Numbered from the stretch's first letter, positions 1 to 8,779 are shown. The stretch: DNA of 64,000 nt from BOG-932 sp965276835 (GCA_965276835.1 OZ255631.1:5270001-5334000), one strand, 5' to 3'. Program-made: numbers and translations. Notes: generated by a model from the letters alone, not told the origin.

Positions 1-1374
1 ACCTCGGTTCCGCTGGCTCGCGCGAGCGTACGCGTCGTTCATGATCTCGGCGTAAGTTTTTGGTGGAAGATGTGCGAAATCGTAAACCGCCGACATATTT
101 CCGATCTTTTTCCTGATCGTAGCTATCGTGGGTAGACGGGGATCAGCATCGACCATGGCCGATGAGAGATAGCCGTGCTCCGTGTAGAGACGACGAATAC
201 CGGCGCGGAGGTTGGCCTCAGTCCATATCTGTTCAGGCCTTCCGCTGAAGCAGACTGGGTTAACATAGTCGATCCGCCGTAGCGCCTCGTTGAAGCTCCC
301 AAAATGTATTTTGTAAGCACAACTGCTAGGGATATCGGGGCAGGCATTGACGATGGATGTCGATAGACGACCCTTTGCCTTCCACAAGCGTTTTAGCCCG
401 TTGAGCATGTAATGATCGTCGAGCCTGGTCGGCTTGCGTTGAGCAATGCGCGTCTGCGCGGCCGAGAACAGTTCGATGCTGACTATTGGATTGACGTTCG
501 CTGGTCCTCTTACCCATAGGTGCTCGGGGTTGGGCCGGACCGGACTCTGAAGCTTTTGCGTTGTCCGATTGTAAGTGTAAATCCCGATGCTTAGCTCACA
601 CGTCAATACGGAGCGAACCATACTCGCTGTCCATCGCTTCCCTCTGTTTCCGGCAATACCCTGACTGTTCAGGTGCCTCGCCAAAGCTTTTAAGGTGAAC
701 TCGCGGCGCACATAGAGGTCGAAAATGCTACGGATGACCTTCTGCTCTCGCACTGATCCCAAACTGAAACAAACACGGTCAGTGCGCAGGGCCTTTAACT
801 CGCCGTCTTTGAGATAAAGCTTCGGCCTTCCATGCTCATCGACCAAAAGCCTTCTGAACCCGTAGACCATGGCGCCGCCCTGTTTTAGACCAAGGCCGGC
901 TTGATGGAGGTGCGCACGTGAAAGCTTGTCGGAAAGCTCCCGGCTAAACTCGTGCGCCATGACCCTTTTCAGGTGCTTGAAGATGGTTGCCATTGGGGAG
1001 GCATCGTTTTCGAATGGCTCGGCGCAGTAGACGACACGCAGCCCAGCTTGACGGCAGATAAACTCGTAGTGCGCGGCCTGATCAGGGTCTTGGAAGCGAC
1101 CCCATCGGCTAACGTCGAGGATTAGAATGGCATCGAAATCCCTTTGTGGGCTGAGCGCGTCAGAAAGGAGACTGCGCAGAGAATCTCGGCCTTTCAGCGA
1201 CAGTCCGCTCTTGCCTGGATCGGCGTATGTTTTGACAACCTCATATCCACGCTTTTCCGCATAGTCGGCGATGGCGATGCGTTGCGCACCAATTGAAAAC
1301 CTCTGGTGCTCGGTTGACATGCGGAGATACTGAGCCGCGCGGATGCGAGGGCTGGCTCCATCTTCGACTGGCAT
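1..1374 (-). CDS. Large serine recombinase, 3' end cut by the window edge
   Basis: An open minus-strand frame runs from ATG at 1374 (strong GGAGGAGG ribosome site about 6 nt upstream) to base 1 without a stop, giving 458 codons. The N-terminus carries the resolvase fold with the nucleophile in YLRMSTEHQ (Ser20), a DVSRWGR segment typical of large serine recombinases, and a following recombinase domain (about residues 165-285: GGAMVYGFRR, then LNSQGIAGNRGKRW). The remainder is a long C-terminal arm. Proteins of this family cut and rejoin DNA at attachment sites through a 5'-phosphoserine link. It is intact as far as visible and transcribed toward the left edge, so it probably belongs to an element extending leftward. 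No partner gene is visible in the window. Confidence 0.88.
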   Translation of the reverse strand, partial: MPVEDGASPRIRAAQYLRMSTEHQRFSIGAQRIAIADYAEKRGYEVVKTYADPGKSGLSLKGRDSLRSLLSDALSPQRDFDAILILDVSRWGRFQDPDQAAHYEFICRQAGLRVVYCAEPFENDASPMATIFKHLKRVMAHEFSRELSDKLSRAHLHQAGLGLKQGGAMVYGFRRLLVDEHGRPKLYLKDGELKALRTDRVCFSLGSVREQKVIRSIFDLYVRREFTLKALARHLNSQGIAGNRGKRWTASMVRSVLTCELSIGIYTYNRTTQKLQSPVRPNPEHLWVRGPANVNPIVSIELFSAAQTRIAQRKPTRLDDHYMLNGLKRLWKAKGRLSTSIVNACPDIPSSCAYKIHFGSFNEALRRIDYVNPVCFSGRPEQIWTEANLRAGIRRLYTEHGYLSSAMVDADPRLPTIATIRKKIGNMSAVYDFAHLPPKTYAEIMNDAYARASQRNRG

Positions 1375-1489
1375 GAGTAACCTCCTCCGGTCACGCGGTG
1401 GCAGATATGAATCGGCAAATTGATTTCGGCGGCAATCGAAACCATATTTTCACGGCACGCACGTAATGCCGCCGACCCTGTCCAAGATG

Positions 1490-1506
1490 CGCTGCCATTG
1501 GCAGCG
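1490..1506. repeat. Perfect dyad upstream of the serine recombinase
   Basis: Eight-base arms CGCTGCCA and TGGCAGCG face each other around a single T, about 115 bp upstream of the recombinase start. It could be a recombinase or regulator binding site. No function is shown. The rest of 1375-1636 holds no supported gene. Confidence 0.35.
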
Positions 1507-1636
1507 TGCGAGCGTCGGAATAATCCCAGCCGGCATAACTGCGGGCAACGCTCTGGCCCGCGATGACTTCGATTATCGCGCGTAACGATGTTCAGCGAGC
1601 GAACCCAGCCGGGCCGATGAACCCTTACAAGATACA

Positions 1637-1873
1637 GTGCGCTCTCCGCCTGCCTGGGCCGCTGACAATCGGCCGCAGCTCGCAACGCTAACCAAGGCGG
1701 CGACCGCCGGTGAGGGACGGCTGCACGAGATCGAGTTTGACGGCTATTGCATGATGGGCCACATCGCCCGCGGCCACGCGCGCCTGATCGGCCGCAACGG
1801 CCTGACCTGGACCACGAAGCTGCCGGAGATCGCGGGCGCCGTTCACGACCGCCTATCCCAATACCAGTTGTGA
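1637..1873 (+). pseudogene. Fragment of an ATP-dependent DNA ligase (LigD-type ligase domain)
   Basis: The 78-residue frame matches only the start of a bacterial LigD-type ligase domain: QLATLTKAA, then LHEIEFDGYC, then GHARLIGRNGLTWTTKLPEI. In active ligases the motif is KxDGxR, where the lysine becomes adenylated. Here the positions read E-F-D-G-Y-C, so both the catalytic lysine and the following arginine are lost. Nothing of the remaining ligase, the polymerase or the phosphoesterase domains follows. It is a decayed remnant, probably left by recombination next to the serine recombinase. Confidence 0.7.
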
Positions 1874-2412
1874 ACGGTCGACCCGGCCGAGACATCGGAC
1901 GGCGCATGACGAATGCAGGACAGCGCGTAATTGTAGCCCCGGCGTTCTTCGATCCGTCGGTGCGCCAGAGCTGCGGTGATCTCGTAAACTGTTTGACTCT
2001 TGGGTGCCTTCAGGTAGTTGCCGGGCAGGAGAGGGCCGCGCATGGCCGGCCAGCGTGCTCGGAGGATGCAGGGCTTCATCGTGACTCACGTATGTGTTCT
2101 GGATATTTCCCCACCCCGGAATCGCAATCGGATGCAAGTCGCAGCATTATCTTGGAAATCTGGCGAACAGGACGGGGACAAGGGTTCGCGGGCGTTCTAG
2201 TTTTTTCGCGGAACCTAACGGTGTGTTCATCGCTCCGCTACCTGCAACCTTACAAGGCCGGGATCAATCCAGGACTGCAATTCGACCTTTGCGTGGCCGA
2301 TTGAACGCTGCCGCTGACCCTTCACCTGCTCGCTGCGCTCCGCTCACCGAGCGTGACGCACTATAGCGTCGACCCTATCGACTAGTGCGCCGTCGGGCGT
2401 AATAATCTTGCA
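1874..2412. other. No supported gene
   Basis: Overlapping short frames on both strands have no recognisable product. An imperfect hairpin (arms CACTA/TAGTG and GTCGA/TCGAC, about 2359-2387) lies just before the small gene at 2413. It could be a terminator or an operator. Confidence 0.3.
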
Positions 2413-2598
2413 ATGGCACCACCGAAACTCGAAAAGCGCGCCGGCCGCTACAAGCTGATCGCCCTGGCTCTCAACTATGACGAGCTCGCGGAATTTATGG
2501 AGTGGATCGCGAAGCACGCCCCGGGTAAGAGCAAATCGGAAATTGCCAGAACGTTGATCCTGGCCGGCATCCGGGCACCGACCAACCAGGCAGAATGA
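2413..2598 (+). CDS. Small ribbon-helix-helix-like protein (hypothetical)
   Basis: A 61-aa basic protein whose second half (ELAEFMEWIAKH, then SKSEIARTLILAGI) has the strand-helix-helix look of small RHH DNA-binding proteins. This is an inference from the pattern only. Its stop overlaps the ATG of the next small gene in an ATGA arrangement, so the two were probably co-transcribed. No ribosome site is obvious. The family is not identified with certainty. Confidence 0.45.
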   Translation: MAPPKLEKRAGRYKLIALALNYDELAEFMEWIAKHAPGKSKSEIARTLILAGIRAPTNQAE

Positions 2599-2794
2599 CG
2601 GCCGGGATATCTGGCTCAACGCCAACGAGATGATCAAGCAGTTCGGCGAGGACCCGGCGGTGATCTCGGCAACCCGCGCGGACGACATGGCCGAGTTGGG
2701 TGACGAGGAAGGCTATGGGACCTGGAAGAGGATCGCCCGCCATAAACGAACTGCGAAGCACGGAATCAAGCGCGGCACCGCACTAACCTACTGA
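2595..2794 (+). pseudogene. DUF6961-like small protein, frameshifted after the start
   Basis: The reading frame from about 2603 encodes RDIWLNANEMIKQFG, then ATRADDMAELGD, then YGTWKRIARH. That is the pattern of a small sphingomonad family (recalled as DUF6961) that usually begins M-T-x-R-D-I-W-L. The natural ATG at 2595 overlaps the stop of the upstream gene but is out of frame with this body, as if one base were lost within about 2598-2602. The first in-frame ATG is at 2630. The C-terminus (RTAKHGIKRGTALTY) also departs from the family. Most likely a decaying gene. Confidence 0.5.
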
Positions 2795-3054
2795 CCGTTT
2801 CTCGTCGCCCGATCGCCGGCGGCATCAGCTTCTTTTCGGCACACATAGGCGCCGGCCTTCGTATTCCCGTACAAGCGCTGTCCAGAGAAGTGATAGACGC
2901 CGGTCGGTAGGTTCAGTCAGACGACGGTATCGGCCGGACAATGCTGCTGGGCTTGCTGTTCGGAATTGAAAAGTGCTGGCCTGGCATTTTGCCCGTAGAC
3001 CGGCGCGGTCCCGACTATCAGCAGGATCGCAAGAGCGGCAATCAGATTGCGCAT
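2788..3054 (-). pseudogene. Sunset-domain secreted protein interrupted by one in-frame TGA
   Basis: From ATG at 3054 the frame gives a signal peptide (MRNLIAALAILLIVGTAPVYG) and then FNSEQQAQQHCPADTVV, where a TGA (2917-2919) falls at the place where this family has tryptophan. The same frame continues without a shift: LNLPTGVYHFSGQRLYGNT, then AGAYVCRKEADAAGDR, to a stop at 2788. With the TGA read as Trp it would be an 88-aa exported protein of the sunset-domain family (GVYH...G..YGNTK.G.YVC). A single TGG-to-TGA change explains it. It converges on the DUF6961-like gene with a 7-base overlap. Confidence 0.72.
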
Positions 3055-3176
3055 GACATTCCCCGGTTATTTTGGTGGGAATTGTATCTTAACGATTCGG
3101 CTAAAGCTTTATATTCTTGTCCATCGTTTCGGTATAACCTCCGGTTGCGGATCACCGCCAACCGATGAGGGAATCA

Positions 3177-3584
3177 ATGTTCAAGGGAATTCTGTCAGCC
3201 AGCGCAATCATGCTCAGCTTTTCTGCCATTCCGGCCCATGCAATATGCGCGGAAGCCAATGTAATTGGCACCTGGAAACTCTATTCGGTCAACAACACCA
3301 GCGGCCAAGTGGGTTGGGCCAAATGCACCATGGTGGTCGTATCCGGCGGTAAGGTGAAGTCAGGCTCAACCTGCTCAAACGACCTTGGGCAAAGCACTCC
3401 CATCGTGGGCAATGTTCACCTTACCAGCGCAAGCAGCTGCACGTTCACCGGCTCCATCACGTATACGCTTAATGGGCAAGTAAATCAGGTAAATGAGGCT
3501 ACGATGGGAGAAGATAAGAGGACGGTTACCGGCGTCGGTTCAGGTGCCGGTCCGTTCCTCTTCACGATGACGAAGATTCGCTGA
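3177..3584 (+). CDS. Secreted hypothetical protein, about 135 aa
   Basis: ATG at 3177 is preferred over 3165 because GAGGGA lies 6 nt upstream. The N-terminus MFKGILSASAIMLSF...PAHA is a Sec signal peptide with an AHA cleavage site. The mature part (VIGTWKLYSVNN, TMVVVSGGKVKSG, TGSITYTLNGQVN) looks like a small beta-barrel with three or four cysteines, probably periplasmic. No family is recognised. Two lipoprotein genes follow on the same strand. Confidence 0.62.
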   Translation: MFKGILSASAIMLSFSAIPAHAICAEANVIGTWKLYSVNNTSGQVGWAKCTMVVVSGGKVKSGSTCSNDLGQSTPIVGNVHLTSASSCTFTGSITYTLNGQVNQVNEATMGEDKRTVTGVGSGAGPFLFTMTKIR

Positions 3585-3638
3585 CGGACTGCAGATACCC
3601 TTAGACCTGAAAAATGATAATTCAGATGGGAAAAAACA

Positions 3639-4010
3639 ATGAAAACGATCACTGCCGTTCTGGCGTTGGCCGCACTGTCGGCCTGCGTTTCGTCCGGTAC
3701 TAAGGTGACGGAGGCGCAGGCGGGCCAGTTCGAAAAGGGAAAGGCGACCGAAGCAGAGGTAATTGCTAAGCTCGGGCCACCCACCACCGCCACACGAGCG
3801 GCCGACGGATCGCGGTCGGACGCATACCTATACACTCAAGCGCAGGCGCGAGCGGCGAGTTACATCCCGGTAGTCGGCCTAATGGCCGGCGGCGCCGACG
3901 GCACGGCAACCGTGATCATGTTCAACTTTACGCCAGACGGTGTTCTCAAGGATTGGACGTCCAGTGTCTCGAACACTTCGGTCAATACGGGATTGGCAAA
4001 TCAAAAATGA
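3639..4010 (+). CDS. BamE/SmpA-like small lipoprotein
   Basis: The protein (123 aa) starts MKTITAVLALAALSAC, a lipoprotein signal with lipobox L-S-A-C (Cys16). The mature sequence has FEKGKATEAEVIAKLGPPT, the K-x-x-x-T-x-x-x-V-x-x-x-L-G-x-P signature of the BamE/OmlA fold, then a glycine-rich hydrophobic stretch and a strand-rich end (TVIMFNFTPDGVLKDW). BamE-like proteins sit in the outer membrane. This one is probably an island relative rather than the housekeeping subunit. Its stop overlaps the next ATG (ATGA), indicating translational coupling. Confidence 0.68.
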   Translation: MKTITAVLALAALSACVSSGTKVTEAQAGQFEKGKATEAEVIAKLGPPTTATRAADGSRSDAYLYTQAQARAASYIPVVGLMAGGADGTATVIMFNFTPDGVLKDWTSSVSNTSVNTGLANQK

Positions 4011-4441
4011 GGCCCACCATAGCCTTAGTTTTTTGCCTCTTGCTTAACGGGTGCGACCAGCACGATCCGTCAGAAAAATCGGAAGCCTTAAAGCGCCAAG
4101 ATGAAGAGCAGGCGCTTCTAAGTGATCCTGTCCGCGCGGAGCCCGAGTTAGAGCGCCGCCTTAACGCAGCGATCAGCGTGCAAGGGCGAGTGCTGATCGT
4201 TCGCGATCCGATCCTCGGAAATATTGGTTCGGCATACCTCCCAGCGAACACGCCGTGGGTTATAAACTGCGGCGCTGGAGTGTCGGTTGCGTTCGCGAGC
4301 CCGGTTAGCAGCGACGGCTCGAACGAAGCTGAAGTGAACTTGTCATACGGCTTCTCCGAACAGAAAGACTGCGCAGTCATCGGCCCACAGCTGGCTAACC
4401 GGCTTCTCGATATCCTTAAAAGCGGAAAGCAAAACGACTAG
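4007..4441 (+). CDS. Small lipoprotein, hypothetical
   Basis: ATG at 4007 overlaps the preceding stop and opens MRPTIALVFCLLLNGC, a short lipoprotein signal with the lipidated Cys at residue 16. An upstream ATG at 3953 lies inside the preceding gene and would bury the signal, so it is rejected. The 144-aa product has a charged linker, then RVLIVRDPILGNIGSAYLPA and a cysteine pair (NCGAG...KDCAVIG). No family is recognised. Probably acts with the preceding BamE-like lipoprotein. Confidence 0.6.
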   Translation: MRPTIALVFCLLLNGCDQHDPSEKSEALKRQDEEQALLSDPVRAEPELERRLNAAISVQGRVLIVRDPILGNIGSAYLPANTPWVINCGAGVSVAFASPVSSDGSNEAEVNLSYGFSEQKDCAVIGPQLANRLLDILKSGKQND

Positions 4442-4460
4442 GTCTAGGCATTGGGGCGAG

Positions 4461-4637
4461 CTACGCCGTGCCGGTAGCGTCCGCCAATATCGACAGACGC
4501 ACCAGCACTTCCGCCGCCCTCGCGTCGCCGGCGTCGGCACGCTCGACGAGCCCCCGTAGGATACGGACACGCGATGACCGCGATAGCGATTGCGGACGCC
4601 GCTCGCGCTTCGGCTTTTCAATTTCCTTCCCGGTCAT
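4461..4637 (-). CDS. Small basic phage-type protein, hypothetical
   Basis: The start is placed at ATG 4637, which overlaps the stop of the upstream gene as TGATG. The product is 58 aa, very basic at the N-terminus (KEIEKPKRERRPQS) with a helical second half (ILRGLVERADAGDARAAEVLVRL). It is the last of four minus-strand genes (5790 to 4461) joined by zero-gap or overlapping stops and starts, an arrangement typical of phage operons. No function is recognised. Confidence 0.5.
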   Translation of the reverse strand: MTGKEIEKPKRERRPQSLSRSSRVRILRGLVERADAGDARAAEVLVRLSILADATGTA

Positions 4638-5161
4638 CAGTTGATCCTCTGCAGGTCGAGACGGTGGACGATATCGGCGATTGGCTTCCGTGGGGTCCAA
4701 AGAGGGCGGGTTGTCCCCAACCTGCGCTTATGTGCCTCGATCTCAGTGGCGGCCTCGAAGAGCAAATCCCCGAGGGTGTCGGCACGGACGATGAGCTGCT
4801 TGAGTACCTCGTTCTCTGTCTCGGTCGCCAGGGCCTGTTCGGCTGCTGAAACCCGCTGGCGGGCATTCTGTACCGCGGTCTGCAGGGGCGTTACCGTTGC
4901 CTCCGCATCCGACAGCAGAACTTTCAGATCAGCCACGTCCTGATCGATGAGGACCAGACGGGCGCCCGCGGTCGCGTCATCGGTATCGCCGCCACGGCGC
5001 GCGGCCAGGATCGCAGACCGCTTGGTCTCCAGGGCAGAGATACGGCCGCTGACGATGTTGCGGGCAGCGACGGCGACGGTCAGCGCTGCGTCACCGTCCT
5101 GCAGGTCTTCGGTGGCGCGAGCGACTGCGTCGGCGGCAGCCTGGATGATGTTCGATGCCAT
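4637..5161 (-). CDS. Coiled-coil phage-type protein
   Basis: A 174-aa protein starting directly after the upstream stop (TAA then ATG, no gap). Long alanine-rich heptad-like helices run from about residue 3 to 125 (AAADAVARATEDL, ALETKRSAILAARR, AVQNARQRVSAAEQALA), followed by a short basic tail. It looks like a structural or scaffold-like phage protein. The family cannot be named. Part of the four-gene overlapping operon. Confidence 0.6.
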   Translation of the reverse strand: MASNIIQAAADAVARATEDLQDGDAALTVAVAARNIVSGRISALETKRSAILAARRGGDTDDATAGARLVLIDQDVADLKVLLSDAEATVTPLQTAVQNARQRVSAAEQALATETENEVLKQLIVRADTLGDLLFEAATEIEAHKRRLGTTRPLWTPRKPIADIVHRLDLQRIN

Positions 5162-5467
5162 TTATTCGATTTCCTTCTTGGGGGGATTCAGGCGCGCTAG
5201 GCGCCTGGCGATGTCCTGATCTATGTCTGCGGTGCGGCGGGCGACGCGGGAGCGACGCGCTTTGTCCCGCATCTCCTGCCGCTCTTCTTCGGTAACGGCG
5301 ACCCTGGCGACCCGCTCCCGGATGCGGCGCGCAAAGGCTTTGATTTCAGCCCTGGTCATCTCGGTGTTTCCGCCGGCCAACAGGGTGGCTTTGAGGTTTG
5401 CGTGGGCATCGTCTAGACCCCGCTGGAGGTCGGCGGTGTCGCCGTCATCGTGAATGTGATTGCCCAT
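5162..5467 (-). CDS. Small charged phage-type protein, hypothetical
   Basis: ATG at 5467 overlaps the upstream TGA (TGATG). An in-frame GTG at 5470 is the alternative. The 101-aa product has an acidic N-terminus (HIHDDGDTADLQRGLDD) and a strongly basic helical half (IKAFARRIRERVARVAV, ARRSRVARRTADIDQD). Not recognised. Its position in the overlapped operon opposite the tape-measure gene suggests a phage morphogenesis or regulatory role. Confidence 0.55.
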   Translation of the reverse strand: MGNHIHDDGDTADLQRGLDDAHANLKATLLAGGNTEMTRAEIKAFARRIRERVARVAVTEEERQEMRDKARRSRVARRTADIDQDIARRLARLNPPKKEIE

Positions 5468-5790
5468 CACAGGCCAACCGCGAAGCGGTGAAGCAGAGCG
5501 TCGGCAAGACTGCCTTGTTCCGCGGTCATTTCGCCCGACTTAGCCAGCCGGGTCGCCCATGCGTTGAATTCGGCGGTAAGGGCGCGCCGGTCGATGACGT
5601 TGTTCCTGGCGGGGACTTCACGGCTCGCGGCAACGGTCTTGGGGGCCTTCGCCACCTTCGGTTCCAATGCCTTTGCGAGGGAGACGCGGTCAGCGTAACT
5701 AACATAGAGGGCAAGAGGCCGCGCCCGCTGCCGTTCTGGCGACGGCCCTCCCATAATCATTTTCACGAAATTGTCGAACTTTGCGGTCAT
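5467..5790 (-). CDS. First gene of a four-gene phage-type operon, hypothetical
   Basis: Start at ATG 5790 (GTG 5793 is directly in front) behind a purine-rich GGGGAACGGG. The 107-aa protein reads FDNFVKMIMGGPSPERQ and ends with an all-helical domain (LTAEFNAWATRLAKSGEMT, ADALLHRF). No family is recognised. Its divergent neighbour is the tape-measure gene, with about 175 bp between them that probably holds both promoters. Confidence 0.55.
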   Translation of the reverse strand: MTAKFDNFVKMIMGGPSPERQRARPLALYVSYADRVSLAKALEPKVAKAPKTVAASREVPARNNVIDRRALTAEFNAWATRLAKSGEMTAEQGSLADALLHRFAVGL

Positions 5791-5966
5791 CACCCGTTCC
5801 CCACTCAGCGTCTTGATCAGCCTTGATCATCGCGTCACGACCTCGAAATCCGGACGATTTCCGGCAATTTCCGGCGAGTTTGCAGCGTCGTTGGTCCGTC
5901 GTGACCGGAAACTGGTGATCGATAACGGCGTAAGGCGCACTCAGGCGCGGCCGGGACACCTACACA

Positions 5967-8762
5967 GTGGCGCAAAATATCAAAATCGGCGTAGCGTCGG
6001 ACACCAGTGGCGCCACCAAGGGCGTCGAGCAGCTCGACCGCGCGACTGAGGGGCTGGTCGGCACGCTCAATACCGTCGAGCGCGCAGCCGATGCTGTCGA
6101 CAAAAAACTCGAAAAGGTCCTCAACACCGCCAAAAAGGTTGGTGACGCATCGGCCAAGATTGCCGAACTTCAAAAGACTCTTGGCAAGGCGCTGGGCGCG
6201 AAGATCAGCGAACCCGACGCCCGCAGGTTTTCCGAGAATTTTGAGAAGGTCCGGACCGGCGGTGGGTTCGGTTCGCAGCGCGTCCGCGATTTCGACGATT
6301 TCGGTTCGTGGTATAATGGTCACTCCAGCACGTTTCGGAGCCCTCAGTCCGCAGCGTCGCATAGGAGCCGCATTATCGCGCGCGGCATGCAGGGCACTGA
6401 GTGGGCCAACAACAACGCACCGCCGCCGGCTCCCCCTCCGCCGCCCGGAAACGGTCGTGGTTTCAATCACCCCGCCGTCGCCCGTGCCGGCAGTTCCGCG
6501 CTTGGAGTCGGTGCCAAGCTGCTAGGCATTGCTGGTATCGCCACAACGATCTCCGGCATCATGGGAATGGTCGGTCAGGGTGTCGGCTATGCTGCCGATG
6601 AAGGCGGCACGCTCGATACGCTGAAGCGCCGCTTCGGCGGCAACGGCATGTCGTATCGGTTCCTCCAGCAAGGCACGCGTGGCGCCGCCGCAGGGCTGGG
6701 AATTTCCTATACGGATTCCGCGCAATATGCCTCGACCTACGCCGGCGCTGCGGGGCGCGGTGGCGACGATATTGGGAGCAGCCTGCGGATCGCCTATGGT
6801 ACCAGCCGCGGGCTCGGCGTCGATCCGGGGCAGGGGGCTGAATTCTTTGGCTCGATGTCAAAGCTCGGCGTCGCCAAGGATGATGCCGGGCAGCGCCGTC
6901 TCGCCGCCCTGATCGCTGACGGTATCGAACGTGGCGGATTCACGGCTAAAGCCGATGAGGTGCTGCGCGCCGTCGCCGATTACGCTGGCACCGCATTCCG
7001 CGCATCGCTGTCGACGCCGAACGTTGGGGCCTATCTGTCTGGACTCACCAGCATGACGTCCCATGTGCCCGGGCTCGATCCTGCTGGGGCGGCCAGCATC
7101 ATCGGCCAGGCCAATTCGGCGATGACACAGGGCGGTGCCGTCGGCGAGGCCAGCAAGAACCTCGCCTATGCCGCGCTGGCACCCGGCTACGGCCCGGCGA
7201 TCGCCGAGGGTCTGTGGGCGGGCGGCGTCTTTGGTACGCCGGACTCCGTGTTCGGCACAGCCGGCAACCGCACCATGATGGGGCAATGGGCTGACAGCAC
7301 CGGGCAGGGGACCCCGACCGGATCGATGTCGAACCTGCATGGCATCCGGCAGATGCTCTCGAAACAGACAGCTGGAATGGGCCGCGCCGACGGCGCGATG
7401 GTCCGCGCGAAATCGATCCAGGGATTCTTCGGCCTTAATTCGATCCAGGACGCGCTTGCTCTCGACCAAATGGACGAAAATCCGGAACAGCTCGGCGGGA
7501 CGCAAAAGCTGTTGAGTTCTGTCGGCGTCGATATGTCCAGGATGACGAATTTCAGCGGCATCGCGGATATCGCCAAACTGTCCGGGGCGAAGTCGCTGGG
7601 GGATATGTGGGGCACATATCAGGACGTCTTGGGGCGTAGCGACGTCGGCCAGGCGCAGAAGGACAGCCTCAGGGGATTATACAACTCCGGCGACATAGAC
7701 GAGACCCGGAAGACGCTGGCGAAAATCCTCGCCATACAAGGGCAGGCCGCGACGCCGGGCAGCGAAACTCGCGTCGCGCTGTCCGATCTAAAAGATACCC
7801 TTACTGATGTCGGCGGCAAGCTGCTCGATCCGCTTGATAAAATCCGCGAGGCCGTGGTCGGCATGTATAGCCTCGTCGCACCGCAGGAATACAAAGACAA
7901 GCAACAAGCGGAACGGGATTCACGGACAGACTTCGCGCAACGTGTCCGAGATGGCGACAACGGCGATGAGCGCCTGGGCAATATCTATCGCCAAGCCGAT
8001 TCTGAATATTCCGATGCGGCAAGCCGTTCCGGGGGCAAGCCCGTCGATATTAATCGTCTCGCGCCGGAGCCGGCGGGTTCCGACGGCAATGCTTGGTACG
8101 ATGCCAGGCAGGCTCGCCGCCAGCATCTTTTGGCCCGGTACGACGCAGATTATGGCGCCGCTGCGAAACAGAAGGCGATGACCTATTTTCGCAGTGTCGG
8201 GTGGTCGGATGAGGCTGCGGCGGGGCTTACCGCGAATGGCATGGACGAAAGCGGTCTCGCCCCTCATGGGCCTGATGGTGATGGCGGGGCGGCGGTCGGC
8301 GCATTTCAGTGGCACCCGGACCGTCAGGCCGCGATCGAAGCCCACTTCCATAAATCGATCCGCGATATGGACCTCGGCGAACAACTCAGGGCCAAGAACT
8401 GGGAACTGCAGCCCGGCGGCCCGGAAGAGCGCGCCGGCAACGCACTGAGGCATGCGAAGAATGCTTATGACGCCGGCGAAATTGATTCCAGGCTCGATCA
8501 GCGTCCCGGATTAACTCAGGAGGACAAGGATAGGGCTGCATTCCGCCGCGGCAATCTCGCGGATGGTATCTCCAAAAACACCCCGCTTCCCGCCGGTGAT
8601 CCGAATGGCACCTCCGACCGCCAGTCCAGTGATGTCCGTGTGCACGGCAGCGCAGATATCATTATCCGGGATTCATCTGGAAAGCAGATCGGGACGGCGA
8701 CCGCGCCGATGACTCAGATGCCGAAGGCGCCGTCGCCGGCAGGAGTGTCGGGGTCGTGGTGA
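5967..8762 (+). CDS. Phage tail tape-measure protein with tail-lysozyme-like domain
   Basis: A 931-aa protein starting at GTG 5967. Order of parts: N-terminal coiled coil (about 20-80, QLDRATEGLVGTLNTVERAA), a proline stretch PPPAPPPPPG near 150, a glycine/alanine-rich hydrophobic segment about 175-205 (LGVGAKLLGIAGIATTISG), a long helical body, and from about residue 738 a phage tail-lysozyme-like domain (AAAGLTANGMDESGL...GAFQWHPDRQAAIEAHF) in which the glutamate of MDESGL is the likely catalytic acid. Such proteins set tail length and help cross the cell wall. Usual tail neighbours (chaperones, baseplate) are absent, so this looks like a remnant or a minimal tail module. Confidence 0.8.
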   Translation: MAQNIKIGVASDTSGATKGVEQLDRATEGLVGTLNTVERAADAVDKKLEKVLNTAKKVGDASAKIAELQKTLGKALGAKISEPDARRFSENFEKVRTGGGFGSQRVRDFDDFGSWYNGHSSTFRSPQSAASHRSRIIARGMQGTEWANNNAPPPAPPPPPGNGRGFNHPAVARAGSSALGVGAKLLGIAGIATTISGIMGMVGQGVGYAADEGGTLDTLKRRFGGNGMSYRFLQQGTRGAAAGLGISYTDSAQYASTYAGAAGRGGDDIGSSLRIAYGTSRGLGVDPGQGAEFFGSMSKLGVAKDDAGQRRLAALIADGIERGGFTAKADEVLRAVADYAGTAFRASLSTPNVGAYLSGLTSMTSHVPGLDPAGAASIIGQANSAMTQGGAVGEASKNLAYAALAPGYGPAIAEGLWAGGVFGTPDSVFGTAGNRTMMGQWADSTGQGTPTGSMSNLHGIRQMLSKQTAGMGRADGAMVRAKSIQGFFGLNSIQDALALDQMDENPEQLGGTQKLLSSVGVDMSRMTNFSGIADIAKLSGAKSLGDMWGTYQDVLGRSDVGQAQKDSLRGLYNSGDIDETRKTLAKILAIQGQAATPGSETRVALSDLKDTLTDVGGKLLDPLDKIREAVVGMYSLVAPQEYKDKQQAERDSRTDFAQRVRDGDNGDERLGNIYRQADSEYSDAASRSGGKPVDINRLAPEPAGSDGNAWYDARQARRQHLLARYDADYGAAAKQKAMTYFRSVGWSDEAAAGLTANGMDESGLAPHGPDGDGGAAVGAFQWHPDRQAAIEAHFHKSIRDMDLGEQLRAKNWELQPGGPEERAGNALRHAKNAYDAGEIDSRLDQRPGLTQEDKDRAAFRRGNLADGISKNTPLPAGDPNGTSDRQSSDVRVHGSADIIIRDSSGKQIGTATAPMTQMPKAPSPAGVSGSW

Positions 8763-8779
8763 TGGCGGGGTGCCCTCGG

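Noticed and set aside
1843..2079. Minus-strand frame with YEITAALAHRRIEERRGYNYA
   Set aside because: Locally protein-like but no family, ribosome site or neighbour support; competes with two other open frames.
2917..2919. Possible selenocysteine at the in-frame TGA of the sunset-domain gene
   Set aside because: The family has Trp there, and a TGG-to-TGA point change is simpler; no selenocysteine-insertion hairpin was seen.
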